From a virus, in IMG/VR virus record IMGVR_UViG_3300025617_001009, positions 1-37,469 of that record: 37,469 nt of DNA; one strand, written 5' to 3'. Shown here piece by piece: positions 8,000-16,306 of this stretch (positions are counted from its first letter, which is position 1; each line of letters opens with the position of its first letter). Under the pieces are notes generated by a model. The model was not told where the DNA came from. It saw only the letters and a program-made list of their open reading frames with translations, and ran no database searches. Made by a program: the position numbers and the translations under genes.

Positions 8000-8305
8000 T
8001 TATTCTTCTTCAAGTTTGACCTGTAATGGAAACCCGTTTTCTTTGGCCATTGCTGTGGCTTCGACACCTTTGTGTTCAGCAATTTCGTATGAATACACAC
8101 CAGCGATTCCTGCGCCTGTATTGTGTACTTCTAATGTAATTTCTTTGGCTTTTAGTTCATCATGTCTAAAAATATTTTTTAACAGATCAATAACAAAATC
8201 CATAGGGGTTTTGTCGTCATTCATTAATAAGACTTTCCACATACGTGGCTCGTCTAAGTTGACTGTTACTTTGCTATCAATAGCAATATCTGTTGACGTT
8301 GACAT
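8000..8305 (-). CDS. clpS: ClpS adaptor (N-degron recognition for ClpA)
   Basis: 101 aa, typical ClpS size. After a flexible N-terminal arm (about 20 residues) the folded domain shows the hallmarks: WKVLLMNDDKTPMDFVIDLL (the NDD-TPM-F motif that forms the N-degron pocket), EVHNTGAGIAGVYSYEIAEH (with the pocket histidine) and a C-terminal NGFPLQVKLEEE. ClpS delivers proteins with bulky N-terminal residues to ClpAP and slows ClpAP on ssrA-tagged proteins. The ribosome binding site is AAGGAG. It follows hsp20 after a 55-nt gap that holds a perfect hairpin. No ClpA or ClpP gene is in the window, so it must work with the host protease. Confidence 0.93.
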   Translation of the reverse strand: MSTSTDIAIDSKVTVNLDEPRMWKVLLMNDDKTPMDFVIDLLKNIFRHDELKAKEITLEVHNTGAGIAGVYSYEIAEHKGVEATAMAKENGFPLQVKLEEE

Positions 8306-8324
8306 GTTTTCTCCTTGTACAGAA

Positions 8325-8350
8325 TGTGTAGGGGATTTCTCCCCTACACA
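8325..8350 (-). promoter_or_regulatory. Perfect 10-bp hairpin in the hsp20-clpS gap
   Basis: TGTGTAGGGG pairs perfectly with CCCCTACACA around a 6-nt loop. It lies just after hsp20 and 20 nt before clpS. It lacks a U-run, so it is not a standard terminator. It could protect the hsp20 mRNA end, be a processing site, or shape clpS translation. A weak late-promoter-like GATAAGTA (8353-8360) lies immediately upstream. Confidence 0.5.
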
Positions 8351-8360
8351 AATACTTATC

Positions 8361-8807
8361 TTACTTTACTTCGACTACATCGATAATCTTAGGCTTTAGT
8401 TCCTCAGGAACTTCACGCTCAAGTTTAACTGTAAGAATGCCGTCTTTAATTTCAGCACCCTTAACTTTGATGTGCTCTGCTAGATTAAATGATCTAGTGA
8501 ACGCTCTCGAAGCAAGGCCTCTATGAAGATATGTAGGTCCATTAGTATCATCAACAACATCATCTTTAGTTGCTTCAATTACCAATGTACCATCTTCAGT
8601 AGTAACTTTAATTTCATCTTTCTTGAAACCAGCTACTGCTACTTCAATTGTATAGTGATTATCACCATCACGAATTACATTGTATGGTGGATAGTTGTTA
8701 CTCATCTGATTAATAAAACGTCCTTCCATTTCGTCAAACATTCTATCAAATCCGATTAGTGCTCTATTAAGAGCAGTTGTATCAAAACGTGCTAGATTAT
8801 TAGTCAT
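8361..8807 (-). CDS. hsp20: Small heat shock protein Hsp20 (IbpA-like)
   Basis: 148 aa with an N-terminal arm (FDTTALNRALIGFDRMFDEM), an alpha-crystallin domain from about residue 40 to 130 (YPPYNVIRDGDNHYTIEVAV, AGFKKDEIKVTTEDGTLVIE, RAFTRSFNLAEHIKVKGAEI, KDGILTVKLEREVPEE) and a C-terminal tail with a degenerate I-x-I-like motif (PKIIDVVEV). It binds unfolding proteins without ATP and hands them to DnaK. It lies just after dnaK, and its 30-nt leader is nearly the same as that of dnaK. Phage Hsp20 is known in T4-like cyanophages. Confidence 0.93.
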   Translation of the reverse strand: MTNNLARFDTTALNRALIGFDRMFDEMEGRFINQMSNNYPPYNVIRDGDNHYTIEVAVAGFKKDEIKVTTEDGTLVIEATKDDVVDDTNGPTYLHRGLASRAFTRSFNLAEHIKVKGAEIKDGILTVKLEREVPEELKPKIIDVVEVK

Positions 8808-8857
8808 TTTATTTCTCCTTTATTAAGCAAGTTTATCGGAACCCTATTAGGCGTTCC
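8805..8857 (-). promoter_or_regulatory. hsp20 leader: hairpin plus element shared with dnaK
   Basis: On the minus strand, an imperfect hairpin (GGAACGCC, loop TAATA, GGGTTCC; 8838-8857) is followed by ATAAACTTGCTTAATAAAGG and then AGAAATAAA and the ATG. The same block, with only a few changes, precedes dnaK. The hairpin has no U-run right after it, so it is more likely a leader structure than a terminator. Confidence 0.55.
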
Positions 8858-10741
8858 TTATGCTTTATCCGTTTCTTCGAACTCAGCATCTATAATATCA
8901 TCCTCTTTGCTTTCACTTGATTCAGTAGCAGATTCTGCTTCCTGTTTCTTTGCTCTAGCATCGTGGATGGGTTTGGTAGCGGCAAATACATTACTAACTT
9001 TTTCGCTAATAACATCTTTATCGTCACCATCAAGCGCAGTCTTTAATTCACTAATAGCATCTTCAATTGTCTTAATTTCATCCTCTGATAAATCATCCTT
9101 GACTTCCTTAAGATCTTTTTCAATGCCATGAATTGCAGCTTCTGCTTGATTCTTAGTTTCAATAAGTTCACGTGCTTTCTTATCTTCTTCGGCATGAGCT
9201 TCAGCATCTTTAATCATTGCTTCGATCTCTGCGTCACTTAGTCCGCCGTCTGACTTAATTGAAATCTTTTGTTCTTTACCAGTTGCTTTATCTTTTGCTG
9301 ATACATTAACAATACCGTTAGCATCAATATCAAAAGTAACTTCAATCTGTGGAACTCCTCTTGGTGCTGGAGTAATACCTTCTAGATTGAATTCACCTAG
9401 CAACTTGTTACGTGTCACAAGTTCGCCTTCGCCTTGGTATACTTTAATAGTTACTGCTGGTTGATTGTCGTCTGCTGTTGAAAAGATTTGCTGTCCTTTA
9501 GTAGGAATAGTTGTATTCTTTTCAATCAACTTGGCCATTACACCGCCCATTGTTTCAATACCTAATGATAGCGGAGTAACATCAAGTAGCAATACGTCTG
9601 TTACATCTCCACTTAGTACACCTGCTTGAATTGCGGCACCTAATGCTACAACTTCATCTGGGTTAACGCCTTTGTTTGGTTCTTTTCCAAAGAAGTTTTT
9701 AACAGTTTCTTGTACCTTAGGCATACGTGTCATACCACCTACAAGAACAACATCAGTAATTTCCTCTTTACTAATACCAGCATCTTTAAGTGCTACTTCA
9801 CAAGGCTTAATTGAACGTGTAATTAAATCATCTACTAGTGATTCAAACTTTGCTCTTGTAATTTTAATGTTAAGATGTTTAGGTCCCGAAGCATCTGCTG
9901 TAATGAACGGTAAACTAATATCAGTTTGCGCTGTGTTTGACAACTCAATCTTTGTTTTCTCAGCCGCTTCACGTACACGCTGAAGAGCCATTTTGTCTTG
10001 TGCGATGTCAATACCGTCTGACTTCTTAAACTCATCAACAATATACTGAGTAAGAACAGCGTCAAAGTCTTCACCACCTAGTGCTGTATCACCGTTGGTT
10101 GAAAGAACTTCAAATACACCGTCACCTAGCTCTAGTACTGAAACGTCAAAAGTACCTCCGCCTAAGTCATATACAATAATCTTGCCTGCTTCTTTTTTAT
10201 CAAGACCGTACGCAAGTGCGGCCGCAGTAGGCTCGTTTACAATACGCAATACTTCAAGCCCGGCAATTTTGCCTGCGTCTTTGGTTGCTTGACGCTGTGC
10301 GTCATCAAAATATGCCGGCACTGTAATAACTGCTTGTGTTACAGTTTCACCTGTGTACTTTTCAGCAGTCTCTTTCATCTTGGTTAAGATCTGTGCTGAA
10401 ATCTGTTGCGGCGAAAGCTCTTTACCGTTCGCTTCTACCCACGCATCTCCGCTTTTTGCTTCGACTACTTTGTATGGTAGTGTCTTAGCGTCACGTTGAA
10501 TTTCTTTTGATTTAAATTTGCGTCCGATCAAACGCTTGGCCGCATAGATAGTGTTAGTGGCATTTGTAATTGCTTGACGCTTTGCTGAAACACCTACAAG
10601 TGTATCTTCATCAGTGTACGCAACAATACTAGGAGTAGTGCGATTACCTTCTACGTTTTCAATTACTTGGGGATCGTTGCCGTTTAGAATAGCGACACAT
10701 GAATTTGTTGTACCGAGATCGATACCGATTACTTTACTCAT
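8858..10741 (-). CDS. dnaK: Hsp70 chaperone DnaK, full length
   Basis: 627 aa, close to bacterial DnaK length. The ATPase domain carries [13 protein letters not shown] (residues 6-18), [17 protein letters not shown], and the phosphate-2 loop DLGGGTFD (192-199). The interdomain linker [12 protein letters not shown] is intact. The substrate domain and C-terminal lid ([20 protein letters not shown]) are present, and the tail ends [14 protein letters not shown], close to the proteobacterial tail. DnaK refolds proteins with DnaJ and GrpE, which are absent here and would come from the host. Phage genomes rarely carry a complete dnaK. Ribosome binding site GGAG; late promoter TATAAATA at 10816-10823. 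Confidence 0.97.
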   Translation of the reverse strand: MSKVIGIDLGTTNSCVAILNGNDPQVIENVEGNRTTPSIVAYTDEDTLVGVSAKRQAITNATNTIYAAKRLIGRKFKSKEIQRDAKTLPYKVVEAKSGDAWVEANGKELSPQQISAQILTKMKETAEKYTGETVTQAVITVPAYFDDAQRQATKDAGKIAGLEVLRIVNEPTAAALAYGLDKKEAGKIIVYDLGGGTFDVSVLELGDGVFEVLSTNGDTALGGEDFDAVLTQYIVDEFKKSDGIDIAQDKMALQRVREAAEKTKIELSNTAQTDISLPFITADASGPKHLNIKITRAKFESLVDDLITRSIKPCEVALKDAGISKEEITDVVLVGGMTRMPKVQETVKNFFGKEPNKGVNPDEVVALGAAIQAGVLSGDVTDVLLLDVTPLSLGIETMGGVMAKLIEKNTTIPTKGQQIFSTADDNQPAVTIKVYQGEGELVTRNKLLGEFNLEGITPAPRGVPQIEVTFDIDANGIVNVSAKDKATGKEQKISIKSDGGLSDAEIEAMIKDAEAHAEEDKKARELIETKNQAEAAIHGIEKDLKEVKDDLSEDEIKTIEDAISELKTALDGDDKDVISEKVSNVFAATKPIHDARAKKQEAESATESSESKEDDIIDAEFEETDKA

Positions 10742-10785
10742 TTTTTTCTCCTTTAATAAGCGAGTTTATTTTTGGGCAAACGCCC
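10739..10785 (-). promoter_or_regulatory. dnaK leader: hairpin plus element shared with hsp20
   Basis: A small hairpin (GGGC, loop GTTT, GCCC; 10774-10785) is followed by AAAA and then ATAAACTCGCTTATTAAAGG, AGAAAAAA and the ATG. Apart from a few substitutions and one length difference, this is the hsp20 leader. It may be a shared translational or RNA-stability control site. Confidence 0.55.
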
Positions 10786-10815
10786 GTGTGTAGAACCCGA
10801 AGCATCCTACAACAT

Positions 10816-10823
10816 TATTTATA
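10816..10823 (-). promoter_or_regulatory. T4-type late promoter (TATAAATA) for dnaK
   Basis: Perfect TATAAATA on the minus strand, 75 nt upstream of dnaK, in the otherwise gene-free gap 10742-10868. In T4 this box is read by the gp55 sigma factor with gp33 and the sliding clamp. Confidence 0.65.
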
Positions 10824-10868
10824 TTGTATATATATATGTACGATTTAAAAAAAATCAAGTATTTTCGG

Positions 10869-12032
10869 TTAATTTTTTTCAAAAATGGCATTATACTGCT
10901 TGTGAGCAAGTATAAATGTAGTACATTTTGATAGTTGTTTTAGTGTTACTGCGCCTGCGTAAGTACAAGTAGAACGCAAACCCCCCAAGATATCTTGAAT
11001 AGTATTACCCACTGCGCCTCTGTAAGGCACAAGAACTTCTCTTCCTTCACTGCTTCTATACTCCTTAAGTCCGCCAAAGTGTTTGTCGTTTGCGGCTTCT
11101 GAACTCATACCGTAAAACTGTACAAACTGTTTTGTTTCTACTTTTGGAAACTCGCGATTCATGTCAATGCCACTCAACCGTTGAATAGGCTCTAGCTCGT
11201 TGGTCAAGTAGTATTTTGTAATAACATCGCCGCCGCCTTCATCGTGTCCAGCAAGCATACCACCTAGCATCACAAAGTCTGCTCCTGCGGCAAACGCTTT
11301 AGCAACATCGCCAGGACAAGTGCAGCCGCCATCAGCAATAATGTGACCGCCAAGACCGTGGGCCGCATCGGCACACTCAATGACAGCTGATAGCTGAGGA
11401 TAACCAACCCCAGTTTGAATCCGTGTAGTACATACACTCCCAGGGCCAATGCCCACTTTAACAATATCTGCTCCAGCAAGAATAAGTTCCTCTGTCATTT
11501 CGCCTGTTACTACATTTCCGGCGATGATTACAATATTTGGATATGTTTTACGCATCTCATACACAAAGTCACGGAAGCGATTTGAATATCCGTTGGCTAC
11601 GTCGATACAAACGTATTTTAATCTATCTTCAACACGTTCGTATACATTTTCAAACTTATACCAGTCACTACCATTGATACCAATACTCATAGCAACATAA
11701 TTTGTTCTTTCCATGTAGTCGCCGTTAAAGTATTCAACAAGTTCATCTACGGTATAGGTTTTAACAAGACAGGTAAACAAACCAGCCTCAGCGAGTTTGT
11801 CGCCCATTTCCATAGTACCAACACCATCCATGTTGGCAGCCATAATAGGAATACCGTTATAATGGCCGCGAGTATCTTCTTTAATTGATTCTATACTAAG
11901 AGGAGGCGGAGTGTAGTTGCGAAAAGTATATTTTCTTTCTAGACTTACTTCCTTGCGACTACCTAGTGTACTACGCTTTGGTCTGATCAACACGTCAGAG
12001 TAGTCAAGTTTCTGTTCTTGTTCGATGCGCAT
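10869..12032 (-). CDS. guaC: GMP reductase
   Basis: 387 aa TIM barrel of the IMPDH/GMP reductase family. It lacks CBS domains and matches GuaC throughout: [40 protein letters not shown] (catalytic C201), [54 protein letters not shown] and [18 protein letters not shown]. It converts GMP to IMP using NADPH. In a phage this would recycle host guanine nucleotides to IMP and then adenine nucleotides, which suits an AT-rich genome and feeds the ribonucleotide reductase in this window. It follows the DEDDh exonuclease by 7 nt and is probably co-transcribed from the promoter at 12625-12652. Confidence 0.95.
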   Translation of the reverse strand: MRIEQEQKLDYSDVLIRPKRSTLGSRKEVSLERKYTFRNYTPPPLSIESIKEDTRGHYNGIPIMAANMDGVGTMEMGDKLAEAGLFTCLVKTYTVDELVEYFNGDYMERTNYVAMSIGINGSDWYKFENVYERVEDRLKYVCIDVANGYSNRFRDFVYEMRKTYPNIVIIAGNVVTGEMTEELILAGADIVKVGIGPGSVCTTRIQTGVGYPQLSAVIECADAAHGLGGHIIADGGCTCPGDVAKAFAAGADFVMLGGMLAGHDEGGGDVITKYYLTNELEPIQRLSGIDMNREFPKVETKQFVQFYGMSSEAANDKHFGGLKEYRSSEGREVLVPYRGAVGNTIQDILGGLRSTCTYAGAVTLKQLSKCTTFILAHKQYNAIFEKN

Positions 12033-12039
12033 TTTAACC

Positions 12040-12618
12040 TCATGCTTTTGCTAGTGGATTGATAAACTGACCGTTTATCTTAGTGCTACCTCGCAGTGTC
12101 TTATATACATTTTGAACACCGACTGCTTGGTTCCACGCATCTTCTAGGGCGTGGTGTTTTAGAACTGGAGGACGTTGAGGATCAATACCTATATCAAATA
12201 ACGTCCTTGTATCACGAACTTGCCAAAAGTTCCAAGGGCAAGTCTTTTGTAATTTAGCAAATATGTTTTCGCAAATAATAACATCAAAGCCTGCGCCATG
12301 GCTCCATACACGCTTTGCTCCCCAACAGAATTTATATAACTTATCCATTGCTTCTTTAATATCAATTCTTCCGTCGGGGCTAAATGCTTCTTCTTGTGCT
12401 TTGGGATCTTGTTGTGACCACCAATTGATAGTATCTTCGCTAGTTGTTAATCCTAGCCTATCACAACTATCAATGTCAACTTTGATGTATAACTTTTCAC
12501 AGGTTTTCTCACGTACATCGTCGCCAAACGGATCAAATTTAACAGCACCAATTGTAAGTACTGTCGCCGTGGGTAAGACATCAAGTGTCTCTAAATCAAT
12601 CATTATATCTGTATTCAT
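12040..12618 (-). CDS. DEDDh 3'-5' exonuclease (DexA/DnaQ-like)
   Basis: 192 aa. Exonuclease motif I is [20 protein letters not shown] (D8, E10), motif II is [14 protein letters not shown] (D112) and motif III is [12 protein letters not shown] (H155, D160), giving the complete DEDDh set. The N-terminal pattern with AVKFDP is that of the phage/RNase T-like exonuclease family that includes T4 DexA. Such enzymes degrade single-stranded DNA or RNA ends. It has its own strong sigma70-like promoter and precedes guaC, an arrangement that fits early nucleotide salvage from host nucleic acid. Whether the substrate is DNA or RNA cannot be decided here. Confidence 0.88.
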   Translation of the reverse strand: MNTDIMIDLETLDVLPTATVLTIGAVKFDPFGDDVREKTCEKLYIKVDIDSCDRLGLTTSEDTINWWSQQDPKAQEEAFSPDGRIDIKEAMDKLYKFCWGAKRVWSHGAGFDVIICENIFAKLQKTCPWNFWQVRDTRTLFDIGIDPQRPPVLKHHALEDAWNQAVGVQNVYKTLRGSTKINGQFINPLAKA

Positions 12619-12624
12619 AATACT

Positions 12625-12652
12625 AGTATAGCATCTTTCTGTTGATTGTCAA
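12625..12652 (-). promoter_or_regulatory. Sigma70-like promoter for exonuclease-guaC
   Basis: Minus-strand TTGACA (12647-12652), 16-nt spacer, TATACT (12625-12630). The start of the exonuclease is 7 nt past the -10 box, so the mRNA would have almost no leader. Typical of host-RNA-polymerase early promoters. Confidence 0.65.
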
Positions 12653-12659
12653 CGGTTAA

Positions 12660-12923
12660 TTAGTATTTGTCTTCGTTTTTCTTTTGTTGTTTTTTCCAAC
12701 GAGCAACGGCAGCCGCTTTGGCTTTCTTACGCTTTTCGCTGGGCTTTGTATAGAACTGTTTTTCTCGCAAAGTTTCTAAAACTTTGTTATTGATCATTTT
12801 CTTCTTTAGCCTTCTTAGAGCTTTTTCTACAGGCTCACCATCTCTAACATGTACCATAAGTCCTTCTTCTTTAGGTCTTGGCTTTCTGTCTCTGTCGTGA
12901 TGTCTTTTTTCATATCTACTCAT
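12660..12923 (-). CDS. rpsU: Ribosomal protein bS21 homolog
   Basis: 87 aa, very basic. The bS21 core is clear: VHVRDGEPVEKALRRLKKKM, then a helix and EKQFYTKPSEKRKKAKAAAV. The N-terminus has an extra basic arm (SRYEKRHHDRDRKPRPKEEG) compared with usual bacterial S21. bS21 helps the 30S subunit bind mRNA start regions, and viral copies are thought to replace the host copy and favour viral mRNAs. Such genes are known from pelagiphages and other marine phages. It overlaps the previous gene by 8 nt and is the last gene of the 15.1-12.7 kb transcript. Confidence 0.92.
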   Translation of the reverse strand: MSRYEKRHHDRDRKPRPKEEGLMVHVRDGEPVEKALRRLKKKMINNKVLETLREKQFYTKPSEKRKKAKAAAVARWKKQQKKNEDKY

Positions 12924-13296
12924 GTATGCTTACTATCTCCTTTATTAGTTCATGACACTGATCAGTATCATGAATGATTCGATTAGTAACTTGAGAATAT
13001 ATCCCTATTTCACCAAAGTAGTATGCGTTCTTATGTGCGGCAAAATATCCAACTACTGACTTATCATTATTCTCGGCGTTAAACAATATCAAATCACATT
13101 TTTGTTTTTTATCAAATAACCACTCGTGGCTATCACCATTGTTCCAAACATAAACAACCGTAGTTGGTATTTCATTAAAACGTTGAAGTGTTTGGCTAAC
13201 AATTTCTCTTTGTGCTTCAGAAAGTCCTACACAAATAATTTTTATAGAATCGTAAGTAACATCGTCAGGTGCGGTTACAAGGAATACTTTATTCAC
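12916..13296 (-). CDS. Conserved phage-type protein, unknown function
   Basis: 126 aa, mixed alpha/beta pattern: MNKVFLVTAP, then DSIKIICVGLSEAQREIVSQ, TVVYVWNNGDSHEWLFDKKQ and KCDLILFNAENNDKSVVGYF. The alternating hydrophobic strands and the DLILFNAE segment suggest a Rossmann-like or receiver-like fold, but no catalytic motif is visible. It overlaps both neighbours by 8 nt, between the coiled-coil membrane protein and bS21, and is surely co-translated with them. I recall similar sequences only from T4-like marine phages, without function. Confidence 0.8.
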   Translation of the reverse strand: MNKVFLVTAPDDVTYDSIKIICVGLSEAQREIVSQTLQRFNEIPTTVVYVWNNGDSHEWLFDKKQKCDLILFNAENNDKSVVGYFAAHKNAYYFGEIGIYSQVTNRIIHDTDQCHELIKEIVSIHE

Positions 13297-15076
13297 TATC
13301 GGACCGTTTTACTCTACTCCATAGAGTACCTTCCGTTTGCTCCTCATTTTGACGATAGCCTGTTTTCTTAACTTGATCAAAACCTTCTTTATCGTAATAT
13401 TCAGTTTCCACAAGTTCAGGCATGATTTGATATGTTGAATTTAGTTTTTGATATTCTTCATTTTCCCAAGGTAGTTGGTCTATTTCACCTCTTTTAAATA
13501 ATCGTCTTTGACGCTTTAATGTGTCATCTGGATTATCTTTCTTCCATGTTGTTTTTGCTTCGTCCCATGTTTCATACAAATCTTCAGTTGCTTCTTCTTC
13601 AGCGGCTTCAACCCATTCATTCCATGAATCAATGTCGCTTTTATTATCTGCTTCAGGTTGCCAAGGGGCTAAAAATAATGAATCAATATAAGACTGTGCT
13701 ATTTCTTGTTTTTCTTCTTCGGTTGTTTCATAATCAGCTACTTCCTCAACGTTCGTAGACGACTCATTATTATCTGTTTGTTCCTCTGAAATTGATTCCG
13801 GATCGACTGTATCTGATCCATCAGTAGGTCCGTCTCCGTCAGGATCCTCTGGCCCGTCATCGCTGTCGGACTCATCTTCTTCCTTGGGGGTAATTTCATT
13901 TTCTCGCTCCTGTCTAGTATATTCAAAAGTATACTGACTAGCAATCAGAAGTAATACTGCTAATGGATCAAACACAAAGATAATGATTATAATAACCCAG
14001 CGTACTGCTTCTTCGAGCATGTTCTTATCTGCTTGTTCGCCATACACAAATTCAGCAATGTATTTGATTGGGCCGACTTCTGCTTCTAGTTTACGATACT
14101 CTGCTTCTAGCTCATACTTTTGTTCTATTAGAGTGTCGATTTCATTATTGGCTTCGCGGATCTTTGTATTTTGTTCATCGATCAGTTTACCAACATCGTT
14201 TTCACTTTGATTAGATGTTAACTTGTCACGGAGTGAGTTAATAAGTTTATTAGACTGAGCAACCTGTTCTTCAACGCTTGCTCTAATTTCTTCTATCTTC
14301 TTACGTGCCGCAACAACTTGTGCGTTATTGTTTAGGCTTTCAATTTGTTTAATCAATTCTTGACGCTTGGCCCTATTTTCAGAACGCCAGTTATCTACAG
14401 CATTTGAGGTCATAGAGCCCCAACTGCCATCTGGACTAGTTCCTACCATGCCTTGAACTTTTTTAATGTTCTCTCGGCCGCCTTCATTAATCCATGTTTG
14501 AATTTGATCAAAGTCTTTGTCTAATAATTCTATTTGAGTTTGGTACAATCCCACTACATTATCAATAATCTCGTTTTGTTCGTCAATTAAAGGTTGCGCT
14601 CTTTTATAAGAATCGTCAATACGTCTTTGCTCAATATCAATTTGTGATTGTATATTTGCTTGACCACCTGTACCTGTAGTTTCTAGGTCATTGATTTTTT
14701 GTTCTGCTCTATCAATAATAGATTGTAGTCTGCCTACTTCTTTTTCTATTTGTTCTACACGAGCAACACTTTCTTCACTGGCGCTTGTTTGCTCAATGTG
14801 TGCTTTGGATAAGAAACCAAAGATGCCCATGCTTGTAATAAACATGAGTACAATTACTGCTGTGCTTAGATAAGTTTTAAGCCACCAAGTAGCACGATGC
14901 CAATATCTGTGAAGCCAAACTGCTGTTACTAGTTTGCCAATCTCTAGTACACCGCCCATGACAATGATGGGAATAGTTGCCGCGGCAAAAATAGCAACAA
15001 GGCCAAGTACTGAGTAGTAAATGGCCACTGCTGATATTGACAATCCAATTATTAATGTAAGTAATCCTAACGCCAT
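13289..15076 (-). CDS. Large coiled-coil membrane protein with acidic tail
   Basis: About 595 aa from ATG at 15076 (MALGLLTLIIG); an upstream in-frame TTG at 15109 was judged less likely. Two or three membrane segments lie at the N-terminus (LLTLIIGLSISAVAIYY, VAIFAAATIPIIVMGG, STAVIVLMFITSMGIFG), then long coiled coils (about residues 90-330), another membrane segment (VRWVIIIIIFVFDPLAVLLL) and a very acidic tail (EDESDSDDGPEDPDGDGP). Inside the coiled coil, VQGMVGTSPDGSWGSMTSNA resembles a peptidoglycan-binding repeat (G-x-x-x-D-G-x-W-G). Similar proteins occur in marine T4-like phages. Possible roles are envelope spanning or host membrane takeover; the function is unknown. Confidence 0.75.
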   Translation of the reverse strand: MALGLLTLIIGLSISAVAIYYSVLGLVAIFAAATIPIIVMGGVLEIGKLVTAVWLHRYWHRATWWLKTYLSTAVIVLMFITSMGIFGFLSKAHIEQTSASEESVARVEQIEKEVGRLQSIIDRAEQKINDLETTGTGGQANIQSQIDIEQRRIDDSYKRAQPLIDEQNEIIDNVVGLYQTQIELLDKDFDQIQTWINEGGRENIKKVQGMVGTSPDGSWGSMTSNAVDNWRSENRAKRQELIKQIESLNNNAQVVAARKKIEEIRASVEEQVAQSNKLINSLRDKLTSNQSENDVGKLIDEQNTKIREANNEIDTLIEQKYELEAEYRKLEAEVGPIKYIAEFVYGEQADKNMLEEAVRWVIIIIIFVFDPLAVLLLIASQYTFEYTRQERENEITPKEEDESDSDDGPEDPDGDGPTDGSDTVDPESISEEQTDNNESSTNVEEVADYETTEEEKQEIAQSYIDSLFLAPWQPEADNKSDIDSWNEWVEAAEEEATEDLYETWDEAKTTWKKDNPDDTLKRQRRLFKRGEIDQLPWENEEYQKLNSTYQIMPELVETEYYDKEGFDQVKKTGYRQNEEQTEGTLWSRVKRSDSE

Positions 15077-15081
15077 GTGTA

Positions 15082-15089
15082 TATTTATC
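15082..15089 (-). promoter_or_regulatory. T4-type late promoter motif (GATAAATA)
   Basis: Minus-strand GATAAATA just before the ATG at 15076, overlapping the stop region of the upstream gene. The start site would fall at or inside the first codon, so it is either a chance match or gives a leaderless mRNA. Confidence 0.3.
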
Positions 15090-15480
15090 GCCTTTTTAAT
15101 AGACTCCAAGTGTTGTCACTGCCTCTATAACAGTAGATGCTAACACCGGACTTCTGCTCTCCGAACGCATTAATTTCTGAATACAATGTACGACAGTAAC
15201 CATTATACTTGGGTTCTGTATAAATTACTTTACTAAACCCCCAAGCATTGTTTTTACTCCATCGTACAGCAACATTGTTGTCAGCATTAAAAAGAGCTTG
15301 TGAAATAGCAGAAGTGTAGCCGTTCATTTGTGCTTCGTCTAGTTTTTTAAACCATCCAAAACTAACAGGCTTGGCAATAATAACAAACTCACTTGAATGT
15401 GCTTTAGTTGTGAATGTCATCATCAACAATAACATGATCGCCATTAGGTAGTGTACACCATATGCCTGTCTTGCTAACAT
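15085..15480 (-). CDS. 17-kDa surface antigen-like secreted protein
   Basis: About 131 aa. ATG at 15480 is chosen because GGAGG lies 6 nt before it. The signal peptide runs through YLMAIMLLLMMTFTTKAHS. The mature part resembles the C-terminal domain of rickettsial/alphaproteobacterial 17-kDa surface antigens: NNVAVRWSKNNAWGFSKVIY, YNGYCRTLYSEI (paired Cys) and SGVSIYCYRGSDNTWSLL. These domains occur in outer-membrane lipoproteins and peptidoglycan-linked proteins; no lipobox is seen here. The first 77 nt lie inside the preceding lipoprotein gene in another frame. The family call is from pattern memory and is moderate. Confidence 0.6.
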   Translation of the reverse strand: MLARQAYGVHYLMAIMLLLMMTFTTKAHSSEFVIIAKPVSFGWFKKLDEAQMNGYTSAISQALFNADNNVAVRWSKNNAWGFSKVIYTEPKYNGYCRTLYSEINAFGEQKSGVSIYCYRGSDNTWSLLKRR

Positions 15481-15748
15481 TTCTGCCTCCAATAATAAAA
15501 TTGTTTCTAAAAAAGTTACAGTACCTGCCGTCGATTGTTGTTTTATTCATAACAACTTTATCAAGTAGGTTATCAGAACAGTTAAGTTTAGTTACACTGT
15601 CAACTGTTTCGCCGTTCTTTACAGTAATTTCTTGTTTAGTATTACAGTAGGTATCGTATGTCGGATCTTTATATAGGGCCGATTCATTAGGGGTTGAAGC
15701 ACAACCCCCAAGTACAGATACTGCTAATATCAAAGCAAGGTATCTCAT
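15404..15748 (-). CDS. Small lipoprotein
   Basis: 114 aa with a classic lipoprotein signal (MRYLALILAVSVLGGCAST; lipobox LGGC). The mature part has four more cysteines (TYCNTK, LNCSDN, RYCNFF, IWCTLP), so two disulfides are likely in the periplasm. ISKTGIWCTLPNGDHVIV-like C-terminal strands resemble 17-kDa-antigen tails, like the next gene. It lies 1 nt after the LPP20-like lipoprotein gene and overlaps the next gene by 77 nt. Function unknown; probably an outer-membrane or periplasmic envelope modifier. Confidence 0.7.
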   Translation of the reverse strand: MRYLALILAVSVLGGCASTPNESALYKDPTYDTYCNTKQEITVKNGETVDSVTKLNCSDNLLDKVVMNKTTIDGRYCNFFRNNFIIGGRNVSKTGIWCTLPNGDHVIVDDDIHN

Positions 15749-15749
15749 T

Positions 15750-16229
15750 TTACTGAGCCTTGTTCTGTGCTACTAGCTCGTCAAATACTGTTTTTGGCAT
15801 CTTGAGTTTAACAAAGGTATACTGCTTACCTGAGTAAACAAATGTAGAACGCTCTTCTTCAAGATGCTGTGTGATTGCTGTATCAGATACTTTGTAACTA
15901 ATCATAGTTGATGTATTACGCACATCATTCTTAATATCAATAGTGGTTTCTGAATTGACTTTGCCGTTGATACGTTTCGCAAAGTTATTCATAGCGATTG
16001 CGTACATCTGTTCTTCAGCACCTTGCTGATAACGACTTTCGCCAGCACCACATGCGTATGCGTAATCTTCTTTCCACCAGAACAAACCTTCTGTACCAGA
16101 TTGGGCACAATCTTGATACCAACTTGGTTGTGCGTAGGTTTCACGCTCTGGGATTGCTTTCATAGAACTACATGCTCCTAAAGTAAGAAATGTAGCGCCT
16201 AGTACTGTTGCCTTAAACATGCCTTTCAT
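15750..16229 (-). CDS. LPP20-like outer membrane lipoprotein
   Basis: 159 aa with lipoprotein signal MKGMFKATVLGATFLTLGAC (lipobox LGAC). The mature part shows the LPP20/LpoB-like pattern: PSWYQDCAQSG near the N-terminus, then YACGAGESRYQQGAEEQMYA and IAMNNFAKRINGKVNSETTI, a conserved helix found in proteins that modulate envelope synthesis or motility, and a C-terminal strand-helix TFVKLKMPKTVFDELVAQ. It has its own sigma70-like promoter (16268-16296) and leads the lipoprotein set. Phage-encoded lipoproteins often block superinfection; that role is inference. Confidence 0.7.
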   Translation of the reverse strand: MKGMFKATVLGATFLTLGACSSMKAIPERETYAQPSWYQDCAQSGTEGLFWWKEDYAYACGAGESRYQQGAEEQMYAIAMNNFAKRINGKVNSETTIDIKNDVRNTSTMISYKVSDTAITQHLEEERSTFVYSGKQYTFVKLKMPKTVFDELVAQNKAQ

Positions 16230-16267
16230 AATATACCTCTTTCTGTGTATGTGTATAATGTTCTATT

Positions 16268-16296
16268 ATAATAATACAAGTTGACTAACTTGTCAA
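16268..16296 (-). promoter_or_regulatory. Sigma70-like promoter for the lipoprotein genes
   Basis: Minus-strand TTGACA (16291-16296), 17-nt spacer, TATTAT (16268-16273), 39 nt before the start of the LPP20-like gene. The -35 box is part of an inverted repeat (GTTGAC...GTCAAC), a possible operator. Confidence 0.7.
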
Positions 16297-16306
16297 CCTA
16301 TATTGG

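Noticed and set aside
9672-10292. Plus- and minus-strand frames inside dnaK
   Set aside because: Antisense or out-of-frame shadows of a complete, well-conserved dnaK.
10869-12032. IMP dehydrogenase as identity of the barrel enzyme
   Set aside because: No CBS domains and GuaC-specific blocks ([26 protein letters not shown]) favour GMP reductase.
15481-15492. Non-ATG start for the 17-kDa-antigen-like protein
   Set aside because: The segment is the GGAGG ribosome binding site of the ATG at 15480.
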